Shown one piece after another: positions 37,511-49,150 of a stretch of DNA of 64,000 bases. Below the pieces are notes generated by a model. It was given only the letters and a program-made list of their open reading frames with translations. It had not been told where the DNA came from and did no database searches. Source of the stretch: Heterodera schachtii (taxonomy: Eukaryota > Nematoda > Chromadorea > Rhabditida > Heteroderidae); NCBI GenBank assembly GCA_023374025.1, contig SIJG01000001.1:876087-940086 (forward strand). Direction: 5' to 3'. The position numbers and the translations under genes are program-made. How positions within the stretch are numbered: position 1 is the stretch's first letter; every line of letters begins with the position of its first letter.

Positions 37511-39383
37511 ATTTAGGAACTCGACTGAAAGAGAATAGAAATAAATATTTATGGCGATAATAAAGGCATGATGGGATTTTACGAAATTGAGAAAATCGAA
37601 GAGCATAAGACGCAAATTATGACCCATCTTGGCGTTATGCATTTGACGAGAGATAATTGACAATGTGAAAGAATTTGAGAGGAATTTAAAGAAAAGTGCA
37701 AAAAACTTCGCAAATTTTGTCATTTTATATGATTATTTATTCCGAATGTATGTTGAAGGTTTGTTTGAGTTGTACATAATTTGAGAATTTTATAAATGTG
37801 GGGAAAAGGCGGTCAAAAATTAGAAAAGAAACAATTTCCCAAATTTCTCAATTATTTGGTCAAAGATGGGTGAAATTTCCGAATATTCACAAGAAAAGCA
37901 AAAAAAGAAGATATTACTTAGAACTTTCATCAGCGCCTGACGACAAAACTCAAAAAAATTTTTGAAAATAATTTATTTTACCATTAAATCACCAAATTTC
38001 TGATATTTTTCATTTCTTTTTTCAATGATTTCCTTATATCTCCAATTTTCTTTTAATTTTTCTTACTTATTTCATTTATATATTCCATTGACATAAATAT
38101 TTGAAGAATTTATAATTTTTGATTTTTTCATTCAAAGTATTTTTGCAATTATAATCAAAAACTATCATGAGCTTCGATTTTAAAACATATTAAAGAAAGA
38201 AGATAAATGAAAAACAACTATTAAATATGCTTCATGAACTTTATTTTATGCCAGGCTATAATTTAAAAAGAAAAAAACATATTTAGTTTTGAGGTAAAAA
38301 TTTGATACCTAAGAAATACAAATATGCAAATAGTAATTTTTAATAAATATTTGAAATTTCGAAATTTATTTTATTATTTCAAAATATTAAAAAGCAATAT
38401 TAAATAAAAACTCTATATGTAATAATATAAACCGTAATATGACAATTCCATTAATTAACGATAATAGAAAAAGATACCAATATATGATTAAAATTAGTCA
38501 TAAAAAATAAATAAATTATTTAAGGAATAAATACAATAGAATGTATTTCAGCAATCACAAATTATAATAAAAAAAATGTTTACATTAATATCAATCACTT
38601 CAAATAAAAAAAGAAAAACATGAAATTTATTTTTTTAGATTGTCCAAGACATGCAAAAGAGGGCTGAATTAAACAAGAAATATAAAAATAAGTTAAAAAT
38701 GATAATTTATCAAGGATATTAAATTATAAAATTTTTTTATTATACACATGCTTATTTAAGTTATTAAATACAAAAATTTGATGTCATATTAATGCTTTCT
38801 AAATTTCAATAACAAAACTAATGCATAAAAATATACCATTAAATGGAAAAATAACAAGACATAATTATAAAAAGAGGATTAATATTAAAAATGATATGAA
38901 GATATTTATATGAAATAAAGAATCCACACGACAGAAAAATTAAATTAATTTCCTATTGTAAAAATAAAAAATTTAAAAATCTCAATCCCTAATCAGTATA
39001 AAAATAAAATGATAAAGAAATTCAATATTATATGCATAAAAAATCGATTATACAAACATTTTTAACAAATGATACTAAATGTAGTAAAATTAATACAACT
39101 TAAACAAAGTAATTCAATGTAAACTTAAATCAAATTTAATTAACGATTAATTGTAGATAGAATAAATTTGCATAAAATAAAGGTCGATTTGCAACAAAAT
39201 AAATCTTACAAAATTTTAATTTAAAATAATTAATTAATATAAAAAAAGTTAATCAATAAATATTAACAAATAGTCTAATAGGGACTCCTTAATAGTTTTT
39301 AATGGAATTTACGGCTGTTAAATAATTTTCATCGCAAAAAATGAAAGTGAAACAATTTCAAAATTTTTTTTCAAACATTAAAC
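37511..39383. other. AT-rich spacer
   Basis: No supported gene apart from the doubtful minus-strand frame noted at 37484-37723, which is phenylalanine/leucine-rich with no domain. Confidence 0.5.
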
Positions 39384-39946
39384 GGCTCCCGGACTTTTCG
39401 ACAGTGGACTTTTCGACAGAAGGACTTTTCGACAGCAAAGGACATTTCGACAGTGAAGGACTTTTCGACAGTAAAACAAAAAATAATGGACTTTTCGACA
39501 GTAAACATAAAAACAAATAATACTTATTAAAATAAAGTATTGCTTGTCAATTTTACTAAATTTCTTTTAAATTAACATACTAATATGTATTGCTAAATAA
39601 GAATTACTAAAGATACGCTTTTTAGCTAGGAAAAACTTTTAGAAAAATACACCCTTAAGAATGGGTCCTTAAAATTTTCAAAAATATACTCCTCAGAAGA
39701 ATAAGAAAATTTTCTCAAAAATTGATTTCCAATTTTTTTAAATTTATTTTCTTTGTAAAGAATTTTAGATTTAAAAAATTATTTATTTCAATACTGGTTT
39801 GGCTTCATTTTGTTGTTTTGGAGAAAATTTTTCGATTTTACACCCCTTAATTTGAAATTTAATTACTTTTTCTGTCGAAAAGTCCCCTCCTCAAATTTAT
39901 AATATTTCTGTCGAAATGTCTTTTGCTGTCGAAAAGTCCGGCGCCC
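39384..39946. mobile_element. Non-autonomous TIR element with repeated GGACTTTTCGACAG motif
   Basis: 563 bp flanked by an exact 8-bp duplication CATTAAAC (39376-39383 and 39947-39954). Left end GGCTCCCGGACTTTTCGACAG and right end (reversed) GGGCGCCGGACTTTTCGACAG form the terminal repeat. The 14-mer GGACTTTTCGACAG and its variant with CATTTC recur at least six times on the left and three times inverted on the right. Order is conserved: both sides have CGACAGCAAA followed by the CATTTCGACAG variant. The AT-rich core has no transposase. An 8-bp duplication is typical of hAT, P and some Mutator-like elements; superfamily is undetermined. Confidence 0.8.
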
Positions 39947-40381
39947 CATTAAACTACACACATTGTTTAAACGGCAAAAGGAATGCTCGACAATTGGTAA
40001 TATAAATGAAAATATATTCCATTATTGTGACAAAAGTGATCGTCGTCTGATTGCAATTGAAGCAAAGCAAAAATATTTGACAAAATAATAATTAGCCTAC
40101 TATTCATTAATGCTTATTTTTAAAACTTTAGGGGAAAAGCAAAAGTTTTATATGAATGAAAAATACAATATCATAAAATATCTGATACAAATAGAAATTT
40201 AATTAATCTAGCTAACAATATTATTAGCAATTAAATAGCGCAAGAAACAATAATAAAGAGATAATAATTTAATTCAAAATGATAGCATTAAAACAAACAG
40301 ATGAAAAAATGAATATTTTCAGTTATACATATAGAATCAAAAATCTATATATAAGTAAGGAAAAAAATATTCAGTTAGCCT

Positions 40382-40697
40382 AATTAAAAACGAATTTTAA
40401 TATTTTACTATATAAATCGATATTTGATTTAAGGTCAATATTTCATTAATAAATTGTTATCATGACCAGTTTAAGGTTTTTTAAACAAATTTTTAAATAT
40501 TTTTACTTTTTCATTTATTTTATATAACTGATAATGCAATTAAAAACGAATTTTAATATTTTACTATATAAATCGATATTTGATTTAAAGTCAATATTTC
40601 ATTAATAAATTGTTATCATGACCAGTTTTAAGGTTTTTTAAATAAACTTTTGAATATGTATTTACTTTTTATTTATTTCTATATAACTAATAAGGCA
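40382..40697 (+). repeat. Tandem duplication, 156-bp period
   Basis: Two copies starting AATTAAAAACGAATTTTAAT, the second at 40538, differing by a handful of substitutions and small indels. Confidence 0.9.
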
Positions 40698-42574
40698 ATA
40701 TTTGTATGTTAATTAATTTGTTTAGTTTCTTAATTATCCTCATATAAGCCCACAAACTTGCTTTTTTAAATTTTATATTAATAAATCATGAAGAAATCAA
40801 GCTTTTAATATTTAATTTTTTTGTTCCTCGCTATTCAATCTTTATTTTTTGCTGTTTCAGTATAAAAAAATCGTTAATAATCTTGTTTCAAATTAGAAAT
40901 TAATTTTATTTATATTTTTTAATTATTAGTTTTTGTTAATGAATTATGGTGACCTTCTCATATTTTTAATGAATCACTTTTTTATCAGTTTATTCTCTCG
41001 CGTTTTTTAATGATTATCTGTTTAAATATGATTTATTTTATTTTTATTTAGAATCGATAAGAAATTTATTTTGCTTTAAAATTATTTTATTTGCTCGAAC
41101 ATTCAATCTTCTTTCTTCTTTAATTTTAATTTTATATAAGAGTTATACCAAATTAAATTATTTTTATAAAATTTAATTATCAAAAGCCTGGACAAACAAT
41201 TTAAATAAAAATAATATTTGAAGTGGTAAAAATTGTTGTAACAAAACATAACTACCAAAAAAAAGACTAATATTTTTCTTATCAACGTCATTTACTCCAA
41301 ACTAGCATTACTAAGAATTAGACATCTTACTCAAATTGTAAAAGAAAAATAAACCAAAAACTAAATGGTACCAATGAATTTTTTTAATTAAAAATGTAAT
41401 TATTTTGGATTATTTTGCTAAAAGCGCAATTTCTCATCAAGGTATAAAATGCCTCCGTATTGATTTATCATAGACTCATTAAATACAAGAGTAAATTTTT
41501 GTCTATTTGTATATTTATTAGCACTGATTTCTATAGTATTTTTTGAATAATTTTATGTATTTGTATTTTTAATATGTCTGCTGTGACATTTTAATGTTCA
41601 TTTGGTTTGATTTAAGCATAAACTATTTTTGCTAAATTTGTTGTATTTATCCATTTTTATTCTTAATTTTTTTGTATGTGTCAAGGAATTGTTGGTGATA
41701 ATTTTTTTCACCTATCGACTTTCAAGTCTTATGACATCGGTTCAATTGGTAGGTGGTATATTTTTATCTGTAAAATTTTTTTATAAAATATGTATGTACA
41801 ATAAAAAAGTTTTATTTAATGAAATTTATTAATTTTAAAATGATGTGTACTTTTCACAATAATCAGTCACAATACAGATCATTCGTAGAGAATTGGTTAT
41901 AACTACCTTATTTTAAAATTTTTATAGTAATTTTTAATTGTCGAGATCATTTTTTGTAATTATATTTTATAGTAATACTTAAAAATTTGACATTTTCTTT
42001 CTATTTAATAAATATTTTCTTTTTTTTATCTCTAGTGCGCTAAGTATTCTCATTTGTTCTTTTCTTAAATTATTAAATATTTTTAAAAATTATTCTGCTC
42101 TTCAAATTTATTTTATAAATTTAAAATTAAATTATTATTTTTGATCCTATGAGATATAAGAAAATTAAATTTAATACTAAAATAATTTGAATTAATGATA
42201 AAATCCTTTTCATTTTACGATTTGATTGACATGCTATTAACATATTTAATTGTAGTAATTGTTGTTCAATTGTTTTATATTGGAAAATATGATTTGCATT
42301 TAAATAAGATATTTAAAACTTTTTTATTATTTACATTTCTTTAATTAACTATGGTTTTAATGGTTTTTAATAGTTTTAATATAAAATAAGTTTAATTTTA
42401 GTTAAATGGGTCGTTTCTCTCCATTTTTGTATTTTGGTTATTATAAATGATTGTTTATTGTGGTTTTTCTAAAATTATATATATTTCATATAAAAATCAT
42501 TATTTTATTTTTAAAAATGTATTTTAAAGTTTAAAAATTAAATGCTGCAAGAATTAAAAATTAAGGAACTACGA

Positions 42575-42624
42575 AAAATTAAAGTTGTTAAAAAAATGTT
42601 GATCAGATGGACTTTTCTTATAAA
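42575..42624 (+). repeat. 50-bp motif shared with 7662-7711
   Basis: Second copy of the short dispersed repeat containing GATCAGATGGACTTTTCTTA. Confidence 0.75.
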
Positions 42625-45600
42625 TTTAATTTTATACAAATTGCTTTCTTTTATTCGTCGCCGTAATTATTTGTTGCTTCTCTAATTTAATAGAGTAAGT
42701 TTGATAATATGTATTCCCATTCACAGGTGTAAATTCAATCCTTTATTTTTTTCTAATTTAATATTATTTCGCGAATTAAATTAATTAATAAAAGTTTGTT
42801 ATTTCACAATTAAATTTATAATTTTTTTAATATTAATATTGTTGAATCAAATTAGTTTGATGAATGGAGTGGATTCAAATGAATGTTTTAATTCAGAATA
42901 TTGAATAAAAATGCTTACTAAAGTACTCAACATTGACAAGTATAAAGAATAACGATTAACGATTAATAAATTTCAATAAATCAATGTTCGCTCTTTAATA
43001 TCAACAATTTCTATGACATAATATAACTTTTATGGCCAACAATGTATTGAAACCGTAGCAAACTTACCTTTACATGATAATTGAAAAAATCAATAAAAAT
43101 ATCACTAATGAAATAAAAGAAAATTTAATTACAAAATTTATTAAATTGGTAATTGATTTAAGCAAACATAAACATTATTCGAGAACGAAGTAGAAATCGC
43201 AAGTTTTGTTTTTGAGCGAAATAGAAATAAATTTTTTATTAATTGATAATTACGTTTGACGCTCAAAGAAGAAAATAATGATATCAGGACATTAGGAAAG
43301 AGTAAAGTAATTTATTTTCCATTTTTTCCTGGATTTTGAGCATAAAATTATAACAAATAGTCAATTTAACTAAAATATAATATACATTTAAACCCTATGA
43401 AATTATTCATTTAGCTAATATATGAATATTTAACACAAACAATAAATAGTTGTTCAAAAATATATTAAGTAAAAAAATTTAAAAATTTTGCCTAAATTTT
43501 TGTGAAAATTAATGAACGTCATTTTAATAAGCCGCACCTGCCCGTCTATACAGCCAAAAATAAATAAGGCTTGCGAATTTTTATACATCCTATACACATG
43601 GAAATTAAAAGAAAGATTAAAAATTTATTGCATGCTACCACTTGTTCATTTTAAAATATGTCGTCATAAAATATATCCTATATAAAAGTTTATTTTGCAT
43701 TAATATTAAATAATATGTAGAAAAAAACCAATATTAATATACACAAAAAACACGAAATATGATAAAAATAACAGAAAATAATCGTATAAAACTCGAGCCA
43801 GGCTCGTTTTTTTTACTTTAGTCCGCATTTTTTAATTAATAGCTTATTTTAATTTAATATTTTACCAGTTTCTTGCGGTTTTTATATTTTATTAAATTCT
43901 TTTTTAAAACAAAAAGTTTTGCTAAATAAATTTAAATGTTAAAATTAAATTTTATATTGTTCATTAATAGAGATGGGATTTTTAGGTTTTTACCTATTTT
44001 TTTGCGGCTTAATAGCATTCTCTCTGAACAATTTTCGATTTAGAGCGACTTTTTAGCCCTAAAATTACCTAAAACTTGATTTTTAGGTCAATAGCACCTA
44101 TTTTAGCATTTTTCGAGTTTTAGCACCTATACCGGTTTTTTTCAAGAAATTTCAAAGCAAAAATGCAATAAAAACGAAGAATACACCCCTAAGAATCAAT
44201 CCGAAAAATTTTAAAAATATACCCCTGCAATTGACCAAAATTTCAGAAAATATTTCGTAAGAAATGAATTGTATAAAAATATTATTTATTGCAATTGACC
44301 ATAATTTTTATAATTAAGCTAATATATCTATGATGGTTTTTCAAAAAGGTTTTCACAAATATTTCACAATTTCTTTTTATAATTACCTAAATGCATTTTA
44401 TGATTTTGAATAATTTAATTACGATATTAAATAAGTTTAGTTATTTTCAGCAAAGATGCATAAACTACAATGCATAATTCAATAATTTTTCGTGATAAAT
44501 ATAAATATTTAACAGAATCCATAGTAATTAAATTGCAATAATAAAAGGTATATTTGTATTTGTATTTTATTAAAACTTGCCATCAACAAGTGAAATTCGT
44601 GTGGATATATACTTTTAATGAATCTAAAATTATAAATGTTCAAAATTTTTTATTAATTTTGATGAAAAAAATATAGATCAGCTGCTTACTTTTGAACAAA
44701 TCTCTTCTCTAGTAAAATTACAATAAACTATTCTGTTGATTTTATTAGAATTGATATATAATTTCTAACTATAATTAATAAAATTTATTGGATTTTTCTT
44801 ATATTTAAATATAAAACATTTCTTTATGGATTATTTTGTGTTTATTATAAACATTATATACTATTATTTATTTTACTATAAATTATTCAAAATATTTTAT
44901 TTTAAGTTTATTAATAAATTGTTTTCTATAGAAATTGTTTTCTATAGAATAATTATTAAAAGTTAATTTCCTACCTCTTTGATATGCGTTTCTTGATATG
45001 ATTATTTATTTAATAAATTTATTTTTCTTTTTTATAACTCGTATACGAATTATTTATTTGACATTACCTATTTTTTTAAAGATCAAAAGTTATACGACGT
45101 CGGCCACTCATTGTGGATGATTTTCTGCCGCCAAAGGAATAAATTATTAATTTAAAAAATTTATTTTCTAATCTTGGCAAGCCTTTATTTTAGTAAAATT
45201 ATAAATACAATACAATATTTTTCATTTTACAGTTGCATAATTTATAAAATTTTTACATTATATTTTTCATTAATTCCTAATAAAAAACAACTTTAATTAA
45301 TTTTTTAAATATATTAATTTTTTAAAGGTTTTTTTTTCAAAATTACTTTGTTTTTCAATTAATTATAATTTAAATTTACAATTAAAGATTGATTAAAATA
45401 AAAGTTAAAATTAGTCTTGCCCCACTTTTAAATTTCAAGATCATGTCCTCGGTTTCAATTTGCGTGTTCTTTTGTTTTGACCGTATATATTATTAGCATG
45501 GATATATAAGCTAACATTTTGACTCTTAACACATTGATTGAGTGCTACTTCAAAAAACAAATAATACATAAAAATATAAATTAATAAAATAATTTTGTAT

Positions 45601-46620
45601 TGTTAAAATTTTCTATTTTATTGTCTCAAATATTTACTAAAAGATGTTTAGAATAATTATATATTTATAAAGCATTACCATTTTTAATACAATTTTCTAA
45701 TATGGAAAGAATTATTTTTTATTTCAATCAAAAATAATCAAGTAAAAACAGGGAATTTTTTAGATGAATATAATTATCGCATAAAAATAAAAATTCTCAA
45801 TTTCACATATGGTTTACAAAAATTTTAGCCAATGAAATTAAAAAACAATTTTCTAAACGCCAATTCTTTCTTTTTTATATTGTTTATTGCAACAGTCACC
45901 GTTTTCTAATGTGACTGGAATAATTGTACGTTTGCTTATGTGCTTCTCATCTTAAACTTATTTGTTAGTCACAAAAATTGAAGTGCCAAAAAAGTAAAAT
46001 AAAAATCGCTATGCTTATTAAAAAAAACAAAATACCAAACAAAAATCTCCAACCGAAAGCTTCTCCAAGCTTTGGGTTTTGCGCGATGTTATGTATGGGA
46101 TGTGAAATTGTCAACAAAAATTATTAACTTAAACAAAAAAATTACTTAATGATATTATTTTAATTTATTAGATAAAATAAATTATAATTTATAAACCTAA
46201 TACTTAATCATAGTATTACATATATGTTCAGTTTCATAAAATATGGCCATAAATAATATTTTTGAGTACAAATTCAATCCCAAATTTAAAAAGTTTTGAA
46301 AGGAACAGGAACAAAAAGATTAATTTTAACCACTCTCACAAGCAAAACGAAAAAGAAAATCTTGACATCATGGCACAAAGTTATGTAAAAAAATTTATCA
46401 TAATTATTTATGAAATAACGGAATAAATTTTTCAATCATAAAAAAGAAATCGATAAAATTTAATCTTAGTAAAAAAATTATAAAATGATAAATAAATTTC
46501 GTCATACTTTGTCATCCCCATAAAAGTTTCTAATTTATAAATTTTTTTGAAATTTTGTAGACAGGAAGTCCTTATAGTAAGGTAACTAGCGGGGTGTGCA
46601 TACGTGTTTCTGGGGTGCTT

Positions 46621-47156
46621 AAAGCGCTTCGCGCTTTGGGAGCTTCGCTACCTAGGCTGTTCACGGGGGAACAGGTACAACCACGGGTCGGAGAGGTTAA
46701 ACTGTGATTAGGAGAGGTACAACCACGGTTTTTTCAGGGATTTTTAGGCCGCTTCGCGGCCTCGGACGGGCGCTTCGCGCCCGTTTTTAAAATTTTGTTG
46801 AGCTCTAACGGGCGCTTCTCACCCGTTTTTAAAATTGTTGAGATCGGACGGGCGCTTCGCGCCCGTTTTTAAAATTTAGTTGGGCCTTTTCGGCCGCTTC
46901 GCGGCCTCAGACGGACGCTTCGCGCCCGTTTTTTAAAAGTGTTGAGATCGGACGGGCGCTTCGCGCCCGTTTTTAAAATTTTGTTGAGCTCTAACGGGCG
47001 CTTCTCACCCGTTTTTAAAAGTGTTGAGATCGGACGGGCGCTTCGCGCCCGTTTTTAAAATTTAGTTGGGCCTTTTCGGCCGCTTCGCGGCCTCAGACGG
47101 GCGCTTCGAGCCCGTTTTTTAAAATTGTTGAGATCGGACGGGCGCTTCGCGCCCGT
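46621..47156. repeat. Array of GC-rich hairpins with a common TTC loop
   Basis: Thirteen short palindromes in about 535 bp: AAAGCGC-TTC-GCGCTTT at 46621-46637, then twelve between 46747 and 47156. Nine are forms of ACGGGCGCTTCGCGCCCGT (8-bp arms) and three are GGCCGCTTCGCGGCC (at 46747, 46892 and 47078). They are joined by T5-6AAAATT linkers and GTTGAGATCGG or GTTGAGCTCTAA spacers, giving a basic unit of about 41 bp and a higher-order unit of 145-186 bp. One imperfect form (CTTCTCACCCGT) appears twice in equivalent places, showing block duplication. GC content is far above the surroundings. No coding potential. Confidence 0.9.
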
Positions 47157-47277
47157 TACAACGGTGATTAGAAGAGGTGCAACGGTGATTAAAAGAGGTA
47201 CAAAAGTGATTAAAAGAGGTACAATAGTGATTTGAAGAGGTACAAAAAAGTGATTATAAGAGGTACAACAGTGATGA
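46672..47277 (+). repeat. 21-bp minisatellite interrupted by the hairpin array
   Basis: Units of GAGGTACAACNGTGATTANA occur about three times at 46672-46735 and six times at 47157-47277, on either side of the hairpin array. The array seems to have expanded or inserted within it. Confidence 0.8.
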
Positions 47278-47471
47278 AAAAATGTGAAACAGAATTAATA
47301 CATTTATTTACCAAAATTATTTACTTCAAATTAAAAAAAAATTATTAATTATTAATAAAAAAAAAAAACATTTTAATTAATTAAAAGCATAGAAAATAAT
47401 GATAAAATGCAAAGAAAAATAATATACACTGTCCGGCTTCGAACTTTCCCCCTCCCAAAAAAATGATGACC

Positions 47472-47499
47472 CAGAATCCCCAATCACACAGGGATTCTG
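47472..47499. repeat. 9-bp inverted repeat
   Basis: CAGAATCCC and GGGATTCTG separated by 10 nt. Confidence 0.7.
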
Positions 47500-47526
47500 A
47501 GGTCTTAACGATGTCAAAAGTAAAAT

Positions 47527-47548
47527 CTGATCACGTATTCGTGATCAG
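47527..47548. repeat. Perfect 9-bp palindrome
   Basis: CTGATCACG, loop TATT, CGTGATCAG. Confidence 0.75.
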
Positions 47549-48120
47549 CGTCATAAACTACTCCTTAAAGACATGTTTTTGGAATATTTCTGTGAAAAAA
47601 TTTTTCCACTAAAAAATCCTGGTCACCCCCCTATGGTCCAGAATCCAAAATCACTTTTATTTTTATAATAATTTTTAAAAATGTGATAAAAATTTAAAAT
47701 AAATTTTATCTTTTAGCGCAAAAAATTGCGGATTTTTGTAGTATTTTAATTTTCCAGAATGACTTTTCAGAACTGAGTTATAAAAAAATTTCTGAAAAAT
47801 CGAATTTTTCCAGAAATTCTAAAATAACTTTTTTCTTTTTAGAGATAGAAATACCAAATTAATCCCATAAAATTCTCCATATTTTTTGCTATTTTTAATG
47901 CTTTATTGCATGAAAATCGTCCCACAATGAAAAGAGCTATGAATTTTCAAAATAAAACCCAAAATCCTGAGGGCCAAAAAATTTCCAAAAAATAAAGAAT
48001 TTTTAAAAATTTCCAAAAATTCTGAAACGTGAAACAAAGGTCATATTCGTACTCAGCACCTCAAAATAGCCCAGAAAAATATTTTTCACTCCATTCTTCA
48101 ACCCAAAAAAAATTTTCGAA

Positions 48121-48590
48121 AATTTCTAGGGGGCCTAGCTTGAAAAATTTTGAAAATTTTCGAACATCTAGGGCACCATTCGATAGAGCTTCGAAAGCGC
48201 TACAATTTTGCCCTAAGATGTTTTTTGGCTAAAACCGACCCCTGAAGAGTTATGCGCCCGGGACTCAAATGTCCCGCTCAGGCCAAAAATTTTTTCTATT
48301 TCCGGGAAAAATCCAAAATTTTTTCGAAAAAAATACCAGTCGATAGAGTTCGAAAAACTATGTTTTGGAAGTGGTCTCAGTTTTCCCGGGAAAAATCGGC
48401 AAAAAATCCTAAAATTCAAAAACCCGAAAACAGTTTTTTAGGCCTAGCTCGAAAAATTTTGAAAATTTTCGAAAATTTAAAATCGGGAAAAATCGAGCTT
48501 TTCAAGCTCTACAATAGTCCCGCTGGCGACCCCCCGCTCAGATCAAACCCTAATGAGTTATTCACCCGGGACTGAACTGGACAAAGTTGG
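48121..48590 (+). repeat. Two diverged copies of a repeat block
   Basis: About 48128-48290 and 48440-48590 share the order GGCCTAGCTTGAAAAATTTT, TTTTCGAA, CTACAAT, then GAGTTAT(G/T)C(G/A)CCCGGGACT. The first carries CGGGAC/GTCCCG dyad symmetry. Divergence is substantial, indicating an old duplication. Confidence 0.6.
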
Positions 48591-48857
48591 TACTGAAAAA
48601 GTCTACGCACCTACAGCCTTCCCTATTAAAGGTAGAGGCCTGGAATTTTTTTTGAATTTTAGTCAACACTTCAACTTAGGTCCCTACCAGCGGAAACTTT
48701 TTGATTCGGGTTTTAGGAAAAAAGTTATGGGCCCTAAAATGAGCGAAAAAGTGACAAATCGCTTCTCGGGACTCAGTCGTCCTCGCTGATTTTTTTCCTA
48801 TAGTTTTCCCGGATACTCCTCAAAAAGTTGTAAGACCCTTCCACCAATTTCAGGGCG

Positions 48858-48878
48858 CTCCCGGCCTTCGGCCGGGAG
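48858..48878. repeat. Isolated GC hairpin with TTC loop
   Basis: CTCCCGGCC, loop TTC, GGCCGGGAG: a perfect 9-bp stem with the same loop as the array 1.7 kb upstream but a different stem sequence. Confidence 0.8.
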
Positions 48879-49150
48879 ATAATGGTTTTAGGGATGAAAC
48901 TCCTTGTCAATATAACGTATATATTTCCTGCAAAATTTCAAGTCATTCGGACAACAACGTAACAAACAGGAAAATCAGCATTTTTAAATTCCGTGAAATC
49001 TATGTCCATATTTTTACAAGCCCTAATCATAACAAAGTTTAGTAATATTAGAGACCGGCGCAAGTCGGGATCACGCGCGGGATTTATACCTGCTGGATCC
49101 CGTCCCGCAAAAATTTTGAGTCCAAATTCGGCAGCGGGATCCGAAAATTG

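Larger units (their letters stand above)
39955..46560. other. AT-rich spacer with small repeats
   Basis: Holds the tandem duplication at 40382, the 50-bp motif at 42575 and a repeat-like block at about 43970-44240 (GGGATTTTTAGGTTTTTACC...), part of which (about 44180-44235, TACACCCCTAAGAATC) resembles the core of the TIR element at 39648-39705. At about 43797 a CGAGCC/GGCTCG hairpin is followed by eight T. No gene supported. Confidence 0.5.
47278..49150. other. GC-intermediate repetitive zone
   Basis: Composition is clearly higher in GC than the flanking spacer and rich in TCGAAAATTTT, CCCGGGA and GGGAAAAATC words. Open frames on both strands here (48029-48789) share this low-complexity vocabulary and overlap each other, so they are not taken as genes. 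At 49050-49140 GCGGGATCC-type words recur. It resembles old satellite-like or transposon-derived repeats. Confidence 0.55.

Noticed and set aside
43797..43820. Hairpin plus T-run resembling an intrinsic terminator
   Set aside because: The sequence context is eukaryotic and there is no upstream gene to terminate.
46621..47277. CRISPR array
   Set aside because: Repeats are palindromic and contiguous with conserved, not unique, spacers, and the context is eukaryotic with no cas genes.
48029..48789. Overlapping frames of 67-107 codons on both strands
   Set aside because: Low-complexity repeat vocabulary (TCGAAAATTTT, CCCGGGA) keeps frames open on both strands; no domain and the blocks are duplicated repeats.
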